This document shows positions 39,009 through 51,180 of a DNA stretch of 64,000 nt, piece by piece. Below the pieces are notes generated by a model. The model was not told the origin of the DNA. It worked only from the letters and a program-made list of their open reading frames with translations, and ran no database searches. This DNA comes from Phoma sp. XZ068 (taxonomy: Eukaryota > Ascomycota > Dothideomycetes > Pleosporales > Didymellaceae): the NCBI GenBank assembly GCA_004835665.1, contig RBKR01000028.1, positions 1 to 64,000 on the forward strand, written 5' to 3'. How positions within the stretch are numbered: position 1 is the stretch's first letter; every line of letters begins with the position of its first letter. The position numbers and the translations under genes are program-made.

Positions 39009-39316
39009 ATTGACGAGCGTTCTGTTAAGCTAAATGGCCGAAATGCAGATGCGGGGAAAGCGCAGCTATCTTCAATCGCAATCGATGATGTCATTTGTTG
39101 TGATATGTGAGGAATGGGGCTAGCGTAACGCGTCGACGTGTCTCCAACTGACCGCACCAAAAGACCTTGTCGACTCAATGCCAGTAGGCATTAACGCCGG
39201 TTTCATGATAGCGCAATTTGTTTTATGCTCTCTTCTCACAACGCGGTCACGTTTATAGCCCTTTTTGCCTAGGCTTCTTTGGTCGGCCCTGTCTCTACAA
39301 CACCCCAACAGGTCAT

Positions 39317-39631
39317 CTAGGAAGAAAATCCAAGTACTTGGTAACACCTAGTACTATCTAATCTTGAAGCCTTTCTTCCGAAGGGACTTTCCACATCGAT
39401 GCAGTAACATGAATAGCACAACAGCAACGCGACAATTGCAGCCTGCGTTCCAAATGAAGCGGCATACCGAACAGCATGACCCCAGGGCTGTTGGAAATAT
39501 CCTACCGAAAATCCACCTATCACGCGCATGAAATTTATGTATCCTGACACCTCACTGGGCGCAATGGGGTATGTATCAATGGCATAGGTGGTGACTGCTA
39601 AGACATATAACTTATCCCACCGTACCCTCAA
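39317..39631 (-). pseudogene. Relic of an MFS transporter C-terminus
   Basis: About 100 codons with two hydrophobic helices. TYAIDTYPIAPSEVSGYINFMRVIGGF and YAASFGTQAAIVALLLCYSCY resemble the last two membrane segments of fungal major facilitator transporters (pattern SYVVDTYP...A...NF.R...GF). There is no ATG, and no upstream transporter sequence is seen. Confidence 0.5.
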
Positions 39632-40385
39632 TGGAAATGTCAGCCAATAAGCAGTGTCAGAGCACGAGGACCCTGGCTAGCGCCTCGCCTCGCCTCATCC
39701 GAAATCCTTTGGCTACTCCCGTCCTACTCTCGTTCTAACGCGATGAAGTCCTCATCTTTCTGCATGGTTCTCACATCAATCACTCATGCATCCTCAATTT
39801 GAGCTAAGGTCCGCGCTCAAATGCAAGCGCGGGGCGAGTACTCTCCTCTCCCGAAATGTTACAGCTCAATGCCGTGGCCTTCTTTCCGTGCTCTTAAGCT
39901 TTGCAATAGGCCAATTCACCGTTCTTCCCAACCTCTCGAAGAACAAGGCCATTGTTTCACGATTCCTGCACAACAAGACCAGCGCCGCCATCTACTGCTT
40001 GATTCGTGAAGAGCATCGCAATCTTGAATCGACAACCCTAATAAGAAGGCGAAAAGTCAGGACCCGACAACAAACTTATAACACCTAACAATGCACATTT
40101 CGCCCGATGTCGCGCTGGAGTATGAGTGCAAGATACCAGCAATTCAGAACCGGAAAGCACGCAAAATAGTCAAGCGTTTACAGAGTCGCCTAAAGCTTGC
40201 GAACTTCTGTCGGCAATCCGTCGAAGACTCGAGCAGATTGTGGCTCGCTCTACGTCTCACATGGAAAATTCCTTTCCGTTGAACACCAGAGTCTTTGGTC
40301 CTGAACTAATCAGTCTGCTCATCTACGAGCTCTGCTTAAGGGGCAATGTTCCAAAAGCTAACGTTACATCTCGAATTAAACGCTA

Positions 40386-41618
40386 TTAAGAGTATATCGA
40401 AATGGCCAAGTCATCACGTCTCAAAACCTCAGGTGAAGTCTCTTTAAGCCGATCCAGACCTTCCTTGAACAACACCTCCGTCCCTTCTGTTTTCGTCATA
40501 ATTGCAAAGGTGCTACACAGCAAGCCCTCCGGCGATAAGTCTTGACTGCCATTGTGCACTTTGAGTTCCTTCCACTTCAGACGCAGAATGCGGAGGTCAT
40601 TCATGGTCAGCACTCGGTCCACCATTCCCAGCGTCTGCACGCTAGGCTGGCGTTCGATCATCAATTGAAGTTGACTTGTTTTCCGCCGCTCGCTGATCCA
40701 TATGAGAAGGCCTTCGCGGTGACATTCGAATAGCCGTTCCATCGCAAGCCTGAAGTCCTGTTCATGGCTAGCCCATACTTGTTCTAGACTGTGTAACAGA
40801 GCGGGTTCATCGGCTCTTTCACCATTTCGGGGAAACAAGTATCCTAAAAGGAGCCGTAGAAGCTCGCACTGCGAAAGGGTCACCTGGCAAGGGCCAGGCA
40901 TCCGATTGCTGCCCGAGCTGATTTGATGATCAATAGTGCGGCCCATAGTATGGTGAAGATCCGGAACTCCAGTCGGCGACAATGACGGCGCTCCGGTAGC
41001 ATTGTTCGGGGAAGAGTTTTCTGGGTGGGTGATCGTGACTTGGGCCGCAGGCGGAGTTTGACCGTGCGACGCCTGGGCGCTCCTTGTGTCTCCGTGTCCT
41101 CTCTCGCGCTGACTATCAGACGGGAGGGAAGCGCGCAACGGCTCACGGCTGTTAGATGTGTTTGGAGCCATCGGCTGGACTGATATCTCAGAAAGACTAG
41201 GCGCAGTATGCGTGCTGGTTGTGTTGCAACCATCGGCGCCAGTGGAGACGCTTGTTTGAACCTGATTTACCGCAACGAACGTGCTTGTGGGAGAGTTGGT
41301 GGAACGAGGCGTGCCATCCGGCACATAACGCGAGTGAGGGCTCAGTACCGCCGATGGCCTTCCGGAAGAGATTGCGGCCGAACTGTTAACAGCCGCATAG
41401 GTGGCCGGGGGTGGCAAACAGGTGTTGTGTGACGTAGGGGTATAGGGCATGTTCTCAGAGCTTTGTCTTGGTGTGGAAGAAGGCTCTCGTGAAGACTGCT
41501 CTGCAGACATAGCTGCGTTTTGGCGAGGCCGCTTCCTAGCGGGAGAATTGTTCCCTGAATTCGGGACTGAGTCGCGAGCGTCGACTTTCCGTTTCGTCGA
41601 ACCGTTCTGTTGAGCCAT
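40386..41618 (-). CDS. Hypothetical nuclear-type protein with disordered N-terminus
   Basis: 410 residues from the ATG at 41,618 (MAQQNGSTKRKVDARD). The first about 230 residues are Ser/Thr/Pro/Asn-rich and disordered, with two basic patches (STKRKVDAR, ARKRPRQN) that could be nuclear localisation signals. The last about 160 residues look helical and conserved in style (QVTLSQCELLRLLLGYLFP, LEQVWASHEQDFRLAMERLFE, LRILRLKWKELKV). No known domain is recognised. A CTGAC branch-like site and CACCAG acceptor just upstream (about 41,678-41,700) suggest an earlier exon; the frame at 41,937-42,563 is a candidate, but I could not join it in frame. Confidence 0.55.
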   Translation of the reverse strand: MAQQNGSTKRKVDARDSVPNSGNNSPARKRPRQNAAMSAEQSSREPSSTPRQSSENMPYTPTSHNTCLPPPATYAAVNSSAAISSGRPSAVLSPHSRYVPDGTPRSTNSPTSTFVAVNQVQTSVSTGADGCNTTSTHTAPSLSEISVQPMAPNTSNSREPLRASLPSDSQRERGHGDTRSAQASHGQTPPAAQVTITHPENSSPNNATGAPSLSPTGVPDLHHTMGRTIDHQISSGSNRMPGPCQVTLSQCELLRLLLGYLFPRNGERADEPALLHSLEQVWASHEQDFRLAMERLFECHREGLLIWISERRKTSQLQLMIERQPSVQTLGMVDRVLTMNDLRILRLKWKELKVHNGSQDLSPEGLLCSTFAIMTKTEGTEVLFKEGLDRLKETSPEVLRRDDLAISIYS

Positions 41619-41936
41619 GGCATGTACGGGTGGGGTTGTGGTGGAGACAGTAAGGTCTTCATCCCGCGATACTTCCACTGGTGACTGCGAAAGCTGTCAG
41701 GTCTTTCAGTTTTGCACACGAAAGAGCTAGAGGCTTTATTACCGATGCGGGCTTGCCTATTACAAGATGCAAAGTACTAGTATCGGAATTGGTTCTGAGA
41801 TCACACACAGCCGATTGCCTTGTCAGCTTCCTAGGCGGAAGATGTGTGTACGCCTTTTTGTAGATCCATCGATGGAGGTGTATTTTGAGTCGACAAAGGG
41901 TCAGCTGATCGGCAAAGCCCAACACCAGTAGCCAGC

Positions 41937-42563
41937 TTACATTTTTCTATCTACAGGGACTTCATAAAAGAGTTCCTTGGGATAGTTGGTTTTCGGGTTC
42001 CCAGGTGCTATTAACAGCTGCCTGCGGTCTGCGGTCTCGCCCCAAATCACAGGACCATGGGTACTCAGCAACGTGTCAAGCTCCTTGTCGAGCGTGTCAG
42101 GATTTGAGGCAGACTTAAGAAGAGCGTCTAGGTTGTTGGAAAGGGTCTGTGACAGCTTCTGCACTTCGTTGGATAGTTTGCGTGATTCACGTTCAGAAAA
42201 CTTCGGGATGCCGCGGTCCGTGGTGTGGGAGAGGCCTAAACATTCAATGATTTCGGGGATTGCTGGGCCTTGACTGCCGAGGAAGATGATCCAGTCGCTT
42301 TTGCTCCAGCGCTGGAGTGGAAGATCACCCATCGCAAATACTGCCAGCTGCAGTGGTAGTTGGAGATGGGGTCGATGGGTGGGATGAGATATAACGATGA
42401 GTAGATGTCGCACGCCATTGGCCAAGGGCAGTAGTTCGCTTAGCACTCCACGTGATGTCTTCATAAAAGACTCAGAGAATGGTGCCATCTCTTGAAGACA
42501 GACGACACACATTGTCGTACACAAAAATACAATCACAAAAACCATCTTAATTTTGTGCCTCAT
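41937..42563 (-). CDS. Hypothetical protein with N-terminal hydrophobic segment
   Basis: 208 residues from an ATG at 42,563. Residues about 6-23 (KMVFVIVFLCTTMCVVCL) form a signal peptide or membrane anchor. The rest is soluble and helical, with SERESRKLSNEVQKLSQTLSNNLDALL suggesting a coiled coil. No family is recognised. The stop overlaps ATGTAAGC, which contains a good 5' splice sequence, so the true protein may continue into another exon. Confidence 0.45.
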   Translation of the reverse strand: MRHKIKMVFVIVFLCTTMCVVCLQEMAPFSESFMKTSRGVLSELLPLANGVRHLLIVISHPTHRPHLQLPLQLAVFAMGDLPLQRWSKSDWIIFLGSQGPAIPEIIECLGLSHTTDRGIPKFSERESRKLSNEVQKLSQTLSNNLDALLKSASNPDTLDKELDTLLSTHGPVIWGETADRRQLLIAPGNPKTNYPKELFYEVPVDRKM

Positions 42564-44190
42564 ATCCCAATCATTTTCACTGTTCAGTTAACACCTACAG
42601 TGCGACAGTAGAGTTCCTGGGAAGGAGGATAATAGCAGAAGCTAGTCTCAAGCCAGTTAGAAAGTCTACACGGGCACGTGCCATACTGAAGTTATCGTTC
42701 ATTGGCCTTTGATCGCTCATTGGCTTTCTTCTGCTTCTTTCGAATTGAGGGCTAGCGACTTAGCCCGGTACCGTCCATGCGCAATGCAAGGACGGAGTCC
42801 ACTGGCTGTTTAGGCCGATAGCAATAATTGTGTCAAACAAAGTTAGCGGCTCGTTTTCTGCGGAAGAGCATAATCGTCCAATATTCAATAGATGAACGCT
42901 CTTATTCACTCCTCAACATTCTCGGCACCAAGCGGCAGCTTGACCAATTTGGTTTGAGACCCTGTGTCGCGTCTGCGCTAATTATCTCCAGACAATACGC
43001 CCATGCGCATTCTCAATCTAGGGGAAAGGAACACCAACATTGTGATTTGCCCTATACTGTCAAATAGGGGTTCCTTTCTGTATCAAACTGTTCGCAAGAG
43101 CAGGACAATTGTGAAAATCACGTCCCCTGGTTAGTGCACGACGTTGTGTCGTCTTGAGGAGGTTCTTTGTGCGAGCTCTACCCCTCGAGGGCCACAGTAA
43201 CAGAGCTTCCACACAGCAGAGCAGACAACAACAACAAAACAAAGGAACTTTCTTAAAAACCACCCGACATGCGCCCTAGAGGGTAGCCATACTCGCTACC
43301 CTGCTTCGGACGTGCGACAGGACACCTCTGTGCTTGCGCCGCTCTAAGAGCGTAGCGAACGCTGCGAGGGCAGGAACAGTCCCAACTTCCGGTTCCTTCC
43401 CAGCGGAAACTTGTCAAGACTAGCGATCCCAGACGAGCGCACACGTAAACACTGCTTACGAGGCACGACTAAAGTTGGCGGTCAAGAGGAGGACCTCAAA
43501 TAGCGTGGTGCTCGCAACTGCTTTACGATGGTCACAAACCTACGGTACGCGCCAAGGACGGGGTAGCTAGGGTCACAGAACATCACGGGAGAAGAACTGA
43601 CAAGGGGAAGGAACACAAGCTTGGTTAGTGGAGGATGGAGAGGCAGGCAGTCGCGCGGCGTCGGATTGCCTAAGGACTCCCCTCCGCAAGACACGGACGG
43701 CCTGTCATTCCGAGAGGAGTACAGGTGACGCGAAGCAGTCTACTGGGTCCCAAAGAGACTGTGGGGCGTGGTATGTAATGGCAGCGATGGACGGCTACAG
43801 CGTACACGTAGAGAGGACCTCTAGTGAACTCGCCAATCCTTGTAGGAGGGATGTTCTGTGTCGGCGCAACAGGGCTGCTGGGACGCTCCTGTGGCAGGAG
43901 AGGCACCAGGAGAAGGATCACGCCTTTGCCGGCAACACTGTCTACATAGGCCGAAGGGATGGATGCGCGTCGGGCTGTTGAGAGGGTGGCAGGCAGTGCC
44001 ACTAAAACAGGCTTATGGAGCAAACCAGGTGCACACACGGGGCTGACTGGCTCGCCGGCTCATTACCGGCCGACCACAGAACCGAAGCTGGGACAAGAGA
44101 GTCTTGTCGTAGGGAAAAACTGTGATAGGGATCTGGTTATGCGGGCTGGGCAACCCCTACTATACAATTAGGTATCTAATGCAAATGTAG
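42564..44190. other. Gene-free stretch with fragmentary open frames
   Basis: About 1.6 kb. Open frames on both strands at 43.2-44.0 kb are short, overlapping and compositionally similar, so I take none as a gene. The last part may be non-coding sequence of the LINE fragment that follows. Confidence 0.4.
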
Positions 44191-44196
44191 TGTAAA

Positions 44197-44451
44197 ATGC
44201 CGCCGATCGAGGAGAAGGAGGTCCGGACTGCCATCCGTGCGTCATCGCCCCTCAAAGCCCCAGGCCCAGATGGAATCACGAACAGGGTCCTGCAAGCCGG
44301 AATCGATCTGACCGTAGCTCATCTGACGAGGATTTTCAACCAAAGCCTAAGGCTAGAATACTGCCCAAGCCCCTTTCGCGCATCAATCACAGCGGTTCTT
44401 CGCAAGCCCGATACAGTAAAGCTAACTATGCAGTCTCCAAAGCATCAACGC
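44197..44451 (+). pseudogene. LINE (Tad-like) reverse transcriptase fragment
   Basis: About 70 codons reading MPPIEEKEVRTAIRASSPLK then APGPDGITNRVLQAG, LTRIFNQSLRLEYCPSPFR and ITAVLRKP. KAPGPDGI...L is the N-terminal signature of non-LTR reverse transcriptases. It is cut off where LTR-like copy B begins, and neither endonuclease nor the YADD motif is present. Confidence 0.85.
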
Positions 44452-45335
44452 TAATTAGCAGCGTCAGCATGTTGCCAAGTTCATCAGGGCGGCGCTTACT
44501 GTTAGAAAGATGCTTACGGTAAGCGCCATTGTCAGCACAGCACAAAGGTCAGCATGATGTTCTTAGCGCAAAGGTACTGACGGTCAGCATAACTTAATCA
44601 TCATTACTTTCAAGGTAAAGGAGGAAGAACTGTCACCTCTTACGGCTGTTTTCATGACCATCAGCTTTACGCATAACATCTACTTATTATTGCGTACTAT
44701 AGAGACACTGTAAGCCACAGTGGCCACAGACAGAGCTTAGCTTTCTGTCTATCGCTGAGAGCGTTTGGTCACAAGGCAGAGGAGCTGCTGATGGCAGAGA
44801 CAGCTGCGTGGTTGTCATATCAATGTAAGAATAAGCCCAGTGCGATCATCCAATCGCTGCGGGACCACAGACCTTTCAGCGATAATAAGCCATTATATCA
44901 CAAGTAGTAATTGTACTCCACGAAGGATAATGCGCTGGACGTCGAAGGTCTCCTCATAAGCCTTGCCAGAGCAGCCCAGACGTGCGGGCCCACGACGAAC
45001 ACCTTGGTTGACATCATTGCCCCTGCGCTAAGCCCTACTACTGACTCGCTCTGCTGTCCAATGTGGCTTAGCCAGGAGCTGGATGGAACGATACACGACA
45101 AAGTACTCTGCTTGTCACGAGGCCTTGCACTGATAGTAATCAGCGTGCAACACGTGCCTGTCAGCGCTATGTGCATTGGGCATAAGCAACAGCCTCAAAC
45201 ACAACTTGAACGCTGATGAGGTGATGCTGTACGGAGGGTCCCTCTTCGTTTGGATGTGATCAGCCGTAGGTTTACTTCATTCTCGCATCAGAGCGAGCCC
45301 TCGAGCGCGATCAAATCTCGCACAGTAGACAGTAG
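44446..45335 (+). repeat. LTR-like dispersed repeat, copy B
   Basis: Inverted counterpart of 33,020-33,845 (see that entry). It begins just where the LINE reverse transcriptase frame ends, as if inserted into it. It is non-coding. Confidence 0.7.
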
Positions 45336-46549
45336 GTATTCGAAGCAGGCACAACGATATCGTAAGCAAGGTTTACAGCAGTACAAAGCTGTGCTTACAG
45401 GTCAAGACAGGTCAAGACAGGTAAGGTCAAGGTAATCACTGTCAGGATTCTAGAGCCAGGATTGCGGTGCGGGCTAAATATTGTACAAGAGTTGGCGAGG
45501 AGCAGAAAGACCCAAAGGGGCCACCACCGAGCCGCAGGCGTGTGCGCGCACTAGCAAGAAGTGCGGCAACGTTAACCGTGCCGCCTTTTGATCTCCACCC
45601 CTCATGCGATTTTGCGATTCTGCGCAGCCCAGACCCACGTCCTCACTTCTCTGTAAAGCAAGTCATCGAATTCCGCACTCCCTTATTGCTCTTCCGCACC
45701 ACGCAACCTTGCACTCAACTGCCAAGGACAAGACAAAGCGATTCTGCGAGCCCAAGGCATGGTATGGTAGTTAGAAGTAGTGTTGGAGCGATTAACGAAG
45801 TGAATATAGATGTGGGTGCGTTTTTGGGTCCACGAACGGCTGCCGCGTTGGGACGCTCAAACCGTGGGCGGCAAGCGAGTACCGCGGTACTCGCACAGAC
45901 ACAGCTAACAGTGAACTTAGTTTGGCGATATTAACAGCCAATTATATCGACCGTCTAGCACCCAACTCTCCAGGATTGGCTCCCTGGACCTATTGCCTAT
46001 GGGAGAAGCGCGCAGCGATGGCTCAATGCACCACCCACTCTAAGCCTGTGAGCACGTACATCAGTCTGTGCTCCAGCAAGGGTTTCAATGGCTCGTCCAC
46101 TGACTGCTGCGCCGCACGTCTCGACGCCGCTCTGATTACGACAAAAGTTCTCCAGCCTTATCGTCCCGGGCATCTACCCTCGTCGCTGCGAGTGGCTCTG
46201 CTCCAAAACAGCAATACGCCCACACACCGCATCGCCGCTGGAGCATATGCCACGCAATTCAACCTCCTAGTCGTCAGGTCAGAGACGTCTTCGCTTATCA
46301 ACCGCCAAAGAAACCAGCAATCTACCGATATTTGCAGTGGCCTTGCCGTGCCGTTGGTTCACCATTCAGCGCCGCCGACACTGGTGACTCGAGAGCTCTC
46401 TTTTGCGTCGTGGGATTGCAGAACACTCTTTTTTCGCATCACTATTCTTCGGAACACCGCCACCCTAGTCAAACGTTGTTGGGCAAGAGCTTCACGAAAA
46501 GGTCCTGGTCATTTCTGTGAGGCTCCTTCTCGTCCTATCCCCACCCACT
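45336..46549. other. Gene-free stretch upstream of the Zn2Cys6-type gene
   Basis: About 1.2 kb. Two open frames exist (45,467-45,934 and 45,922-46,587 on the plus strand), but their composition is irregular and I see no motif. A short tandem, GACAGGTCAA, lies at about 45,401-45,424. Confidence 0.4.
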
Positions 46550-48526
46550 ATGTCTGCCGTGCTGGGCATGCCGGCAAACGACCATAATTTACACCTGCTG
46601 AGAGACACACTCGAAAAGCGCTCTGCGTCTGCTTTTACTGCCATCAATGGAGGATCGTCTTCACTCTGGCCACATGATTTGACTTGGCTTCAGTGCGTGG
46701 AGGCTTGGGAGCGCGTTCCACGAGAGCCCGGTTCCCGCCCATTCAGTGACTCCACTGATCCTACCACGTCGGCTGGAGACAGGTCTCATGAGATTCCATC
46801 CGAGAGAAAAGGATCGCACTCAACACAGACCGAACACTTATGCGGATCCTTGGGGAATAAGGCCGTGCTAGCCGAAAGATCACCAACGGCATCCTTTGTT
46901 GAGCAGGAAGCAACCGAGCATCGTTTGAGTGCCGATTTTCAGCACTGCAAAGGAAACCAAGGACACAAGCCCAGAACGCTGGAGTTTCTATCTATGAACG
47001 TGTCCTTGAGGCATAAGGGCACTGCTCCCGGATGTAACAAAAGCGCCTCTGGTAAGGCTGGGACCGATCAGCGTTCCGACCAAATACGGGCCGTGAAAAC
47101 ACGAACCAGGACGGGTTGTGGAACTTGCCGAAAGCGGAAGAAGAAATGCGATGAAGCTAAACCGGAGTGTGAGAACTGCCAATGAGGCAATTTGGTGTGT
47201 ACAGGTTACTCCAAAGAGATCACGTGGTCGAAGAAAAACAATGCCGCACATGCTCCGCCATCACTACCGCCGCACCAGCCAATATCCTCTGCAGAAGTCC
47301 CTGCCTACATCGTTCAGTGTCCGGTCTGTCACGTCATACACAATCCGCAGTGTGAACCAAGTCAGAAGATTTACGCAGAATCCAAAGCGTTGAGTGGGAT
47401 CACAACAGCTCAAGACTGGCCTGTCTGCACTGATGAGCAGGGCCGCGAGCCATCGTAAGGTTCAAATCATCGACATTTCAGAACGTGTGTTGACTTTTAC
47501 CGTCAGAAGACCAAGCCTTTGGTACGAAACCTGCGTCAAACCACAACAGCATGCGCATCGAGCACTAGCTCCATTGCGACCACACAGTTCTAATGCGAAA
47601 CGTCAAACGCGGCAGAGAGAGAGCCAGACAGTACTCAATTTTCCAACACCAGCAACGACACAGCTTGCCAAGTACGTACAGCTGGAACCCCCAGCTCCGC
47701 CTCATGAAGCCTGCACCAACGATAATCATCATACGTCTCGCTTCCCGCCGTCAACAGCTCCCGTTCTAGCTGCACCACAAGCATCTTCGTTATCTCACTG
47801 CACGCAACCATCCTTGCCTTTGAAAAGCGAGAAGGACAAGATGCTGTCAGGGGAGCCGTTCTTGCCAAACACTGCACAGCTTGTTGACGAGCGTGAGTTT
47901 TCCTTGCAGGCGTCTTTTCGCTTCAACACAGCTGCGCAGAAGGATTCTCACGAGCGTGCGTGGCTCTTCGGGCGAATTCTTGCGGCTGAGTGGGTTTATC
48001 CTCGCGCTGGCGAACGCCAGGTCACAGGTCACTTGGGTTATGGTATCGATTTGTCTGCGCCGTTTCACTGTGACTACGGCTACAACCTTTCCATCGGAGA
48101 CAATGTCGTCATTGGACCTGGTTGTCAACTGCTAGACTCTGGCAGGATCGCGATTGGAAGAAACACAAAGATTGATGCTCGCGTGATCATCTCGACACTT
48201 GAGGAGCCCACTGATACGAGGTCACTGGAAGGAAGCGAGCATGCAGTAACCGCTCGTGAAGTTTTGATAGGCGAAAACGTTCACATCGGTGACGGATGCA
48301 TCATTGAAGCCGGTGTCCGTGTCGGCAACAACGCGATTGTGCGCTCTGGGTCCGTTGTTGTCCAGGCAAGTATACAGCGTTCTTACCCCTCTTTGGACCT
48401 AAGATAACAGGGCATCAGCTGTTGTATAAGCGATCTAGATAACAATACAACACTAACTGTATACAGGATGTACCAGCCAACTGCGTCGCTTTCAGTAACC
48501 TAGCAAGAGCACAACAGGTCGGCTAG
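46550..48526 (+). pseudogene. Zn2Cys6 domain fused to maltose-type O-acetyltransferase, broken
   Basis: The frame from the ATG at 46,550 carries a Zn2Cys6 DNA-binding cluster (RTGCGTCRKRKKKCDEAKPE CENCQ), interrupted by TGA at 47,183-47,185 just before the last cysteine (GNLVCTGY). The frame then shifts between 47,395 and 47,458. The second frame encodes a maltose acetyltransferase N-terminal motif (KDKMLSGEPFLP) and hexapeptide-repeat strands (LSIGDNVVIGPGC, IAIGRNTKIDARV, VLIGENVHIGDGC, VRVGNNAIVRSGS), an acetyl-CoA-dependent left-handed beta-helix. A 101-bp intron (48,366-48,466) with donor GCAAGT, branch CTAAC and acceptor ACAG joins to DVPANCVAFSNLARAQQVG and a stop at 48,526. The acetyltransferase half looks undamaged and might still be made from an internal start. 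Confidence 0.8.
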
Positions 48527-48529
48527 CAA

Positions 48530-49320
48530 GCTTAAGCGTTGCAATTTTAGAAGACCAGATCTACTACACTCTTATTGACACGCATGATTTCTGCACCTAT
48601 AGACACCTTATATCTTCATAGTTTTCTGGCGGCGAACGAGCAAGTCGACAAATAACAGCAATCCATGTCGACGTGCGATGCAGCTAGTAAGTAGTGCTTT
48701 CAAGTGCCTACTTGGACACACGCAGGCTGCAGAAAACAATCCTATGTTTGTAGTAATCATCACTGGCAAATTCCTAGGCAGTCCTCTGGGTGTCATCAAG
48801 GCAAAAGACTGGGGAAAAGATCTGCATGCAGACATCAAAAGACTTAGCTTCCTTCCGCATCATAATTAAACTCACTGAGAATGGTCTTACGAGCTACAGG
48901 AAGTAGTCAAGATCATCTCTGAGTATCTTGCCATGATTCGATTTCAGCAGCCACAAGAGTCAGTTATGAACGAAATTCTTCGTAAGTTAAAGCGGTGGTA
49001 TTTCCTCGAGCCGAAATCTTCTCTTGGTCATACCACGCGTCATGTTGAGATGATGGACATTGAAGTAACTATTTATCGAATGGTCGCGGTTAGAGAGTGG
49101 CTACGCGCCCCTCGACCTGGGCTTTCGAAAGGTAGGCGGTGCACGAGTATTCCTTGAATCAGGATGTGAGTCATACCAGTGAATGGCAAGGCGATTTCCC
49201 TTCACCAGATCTAGGAACGCCAAAGTCACGTGCACGTTACCAGGGGTCAAGAACACAGTAGCTCATCGTGGCTTGGACATGTTGACATAACCACTTCGTG
49301 AATTCTACAGAGGCTTGAAA
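48530..49320. other. Gene-free stretch
   Basis: About 0.8 kb with short random frames only. No repeat or RNA gene is recognised. Confidence 0.4.
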
Positions 49321-49425
49321 ATCACCACATCAAGCGGCTGCAGCGTGTGGGTTGAATGAGGAGGAAATATAGCTAGGATTATCTTGTTCTGATCGTAGTA
49401 GCTGATGAAGTCGACAAAGCTCGTT
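49320..49425 (-). pseudogene. Small pogo-type transposase relic
   Basis: The minus strand reads YYDQNKIILAIFPPHSTHTL then QPLDVVIFK, the third catalytic region of the transposase family at 13, 57 and 59 kb. Nothing else of the gene is clear nearby. Confidence 0.65.
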
Positions 49426-50039
49426 CATGTGGGAGGCCAATGCAGTAACAACAGAAAGCAGAAAAGCTTGAACAGGCGGATGTATACCACCTCGAGCTAG
49501 CTGATAAGCTGCTGTTGAGGAGAGAATAGCAGAACAAAAATGCGCGACTACGATAAAGAACTGGAAGAGCGAGACCGGTCGAAAACTGAGAGAGCTTAAC
49601 GTAAAGCTCGAAAAGAGCGCGATGGGCAAGCCCACAGCGCGGGTAAGCTTCACAAGAAATGGTGCCTAAAAATTAGCAGAATCATGGTAGTACTGCTTAC
49701 CGGAGCGGTATTGCGTTGCAACCACTCCGGGCAGCTCCCACAATAAGCACAAGCCGCGGCCACTCAGAGCACCTTTTGTATGACAGAGTATTGTCTATAG
49801 AAGTCTCCACCGAATTATTTCATGACAATGGCTACCGCGTGTGGCAGTATGAGTTTACAGTTAGGTGCTTTCTAAAGGTATTGGAGCGGGCGTTGGGTGA
49901 CTCCGCGTGTTGGGTGCACGGACAAAGCACGTACTTGAAAACAAGGGTTGCATATAGATTCTGCGAATTCATATAACTTCTTAGATCCCCATGACGATAC
50001 TATTGTAAGGTCCTCGCTTCGTTCTCAAGGTCGCATGCG

Positions 50040-51180
50040 GCTCGTTCTACAGGAGCTGTTGTCACAATTTCTGAGCGTCGAAGGAGACCAGAGATAGTGC
50101 AGCAGGGCGACCGAGAGCGGACCAGTGTCATCTAGGGCGTGAACGTGGAGGGGCGGTCTATGCTACCCTTTATTTTCTTCTCTGGCAAATACTACCTCTC
50201 TGCCTGGCGCAAGGAGCCTAATGTAATTAATGACTGGGTTATCAACGTCTCTAACAAGGCCCGGACTAATCATGGGCTTGGGGTTAAGAGGTTAAAGCAC
50301 TTTGATGAGCACACAAAGGCACGCACTTTTGGCAACTATCAGCTGCTTATTCTGGGCGGCCATGAGAGCCATAACTCAGTTGATTTCCACCAGTACTGCG
50401 AGAAACACAAGATTATTACTCTTCATATGCCTGCACACTCGTCGCACCTGCTGCAGCTGCTTGACGTAGGGTGTTTTCCCCCTATGAAGAAATCATATGG
50501 CCGCCATGCCGAGAGGCTATTGCGTAGCAAGATCACTCGAATTACTAAACTTGATTTCTTGCCGTGTTTCAAAGCGACTTTCGACGCCTCAACTACAGAG
50601 AACAACATACAAGGAGGATTTTGAGGCGCTGGCCTAGTCCCATTTAACCCAGAGACTATGATATCAAATCTCGAAGTGCGGTTGTGTACTCCACCACTAC
50701 CTACTGTGGATAACAGTACGTGGAAGTCTAAAACACTAAGCAATACCCTTAAATTTGAATGTTCATCAAAGCTGATCTGAAAGAGGATTCCGAGGCACGC
50801 TGAAAGCTTGCCAACTTAATGGTTGAAGCCCTTGATTAGCTCACTAAAGGGGCAGACCAAATGGCGCATTCACTGGTTTTGAGGCACCGCTAAGTTGCGA
50901 GCCTTAAAGTAGCTAATATGGCTGCCAAGCGCTGTAAATCACACAAAAGAAAGCGAATCCTGCGTGTAAGGACATTAACGTTTAGTGAGGAAGTGCGGGT
51001 AAATACTCTAAAGGAGTTTAAGGCCCGTAGCAATGGGAAGAAGGCAAAGAAGAGAGCGCGTGTTGATGGGAGCACTCAGTCTTCATGATGCTGTAGCACA
51101 TGTAGCGAAGCAGGGCACAATATGTGAACATGCAAGAATGATGCGCAAGGTACTATAGGTGGAATCTTTATACTGTAGCG
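50040..51180 (+). pseudogene. Fot5-like transposase relic
   Basis: Homologous to the pseudogene at 36.6-37.9 kb. STGAVVTISERRRRPEIVQQ runs into a stop; the longest piece (50,139-50,624) has FIFFSGKYYLSAWRK, LLILGGHESHNSVDFHQYC (the catalytic D replaced by G) and HLLQLLDVGCF. After a stop, GAGLVPFNPETMISNLEV continues. Further on, a basic segment and a zinc-knuckle-like CSTCSEAGHNMCTC lie near 51,090-51,130. Many stops are present and it is not functional. Confidence 0.82.

Noticed and set aside
40386..42563. Joining the frames at 41,937-42,563 and 40,386-41,618 into one spliced gene
   Set aside because: A good donor (GTAAGC) and acceptor (CACCAG) exist, but the phases do not match. Listed as two genes with the possibility noted.
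43253..44046. Overlapping open frames on both strands at 43.2-44.0 kb
   Set aside because: No frame stands out in composition, and none shows a motif. They are more likely non-coding or LINE-derived sequence.
45922..46587. 221-codon plus-strand frame
   Set aside because: It lies over the presumed promoter of the Zn2Cys6 gene, has irregular composition and no motif.
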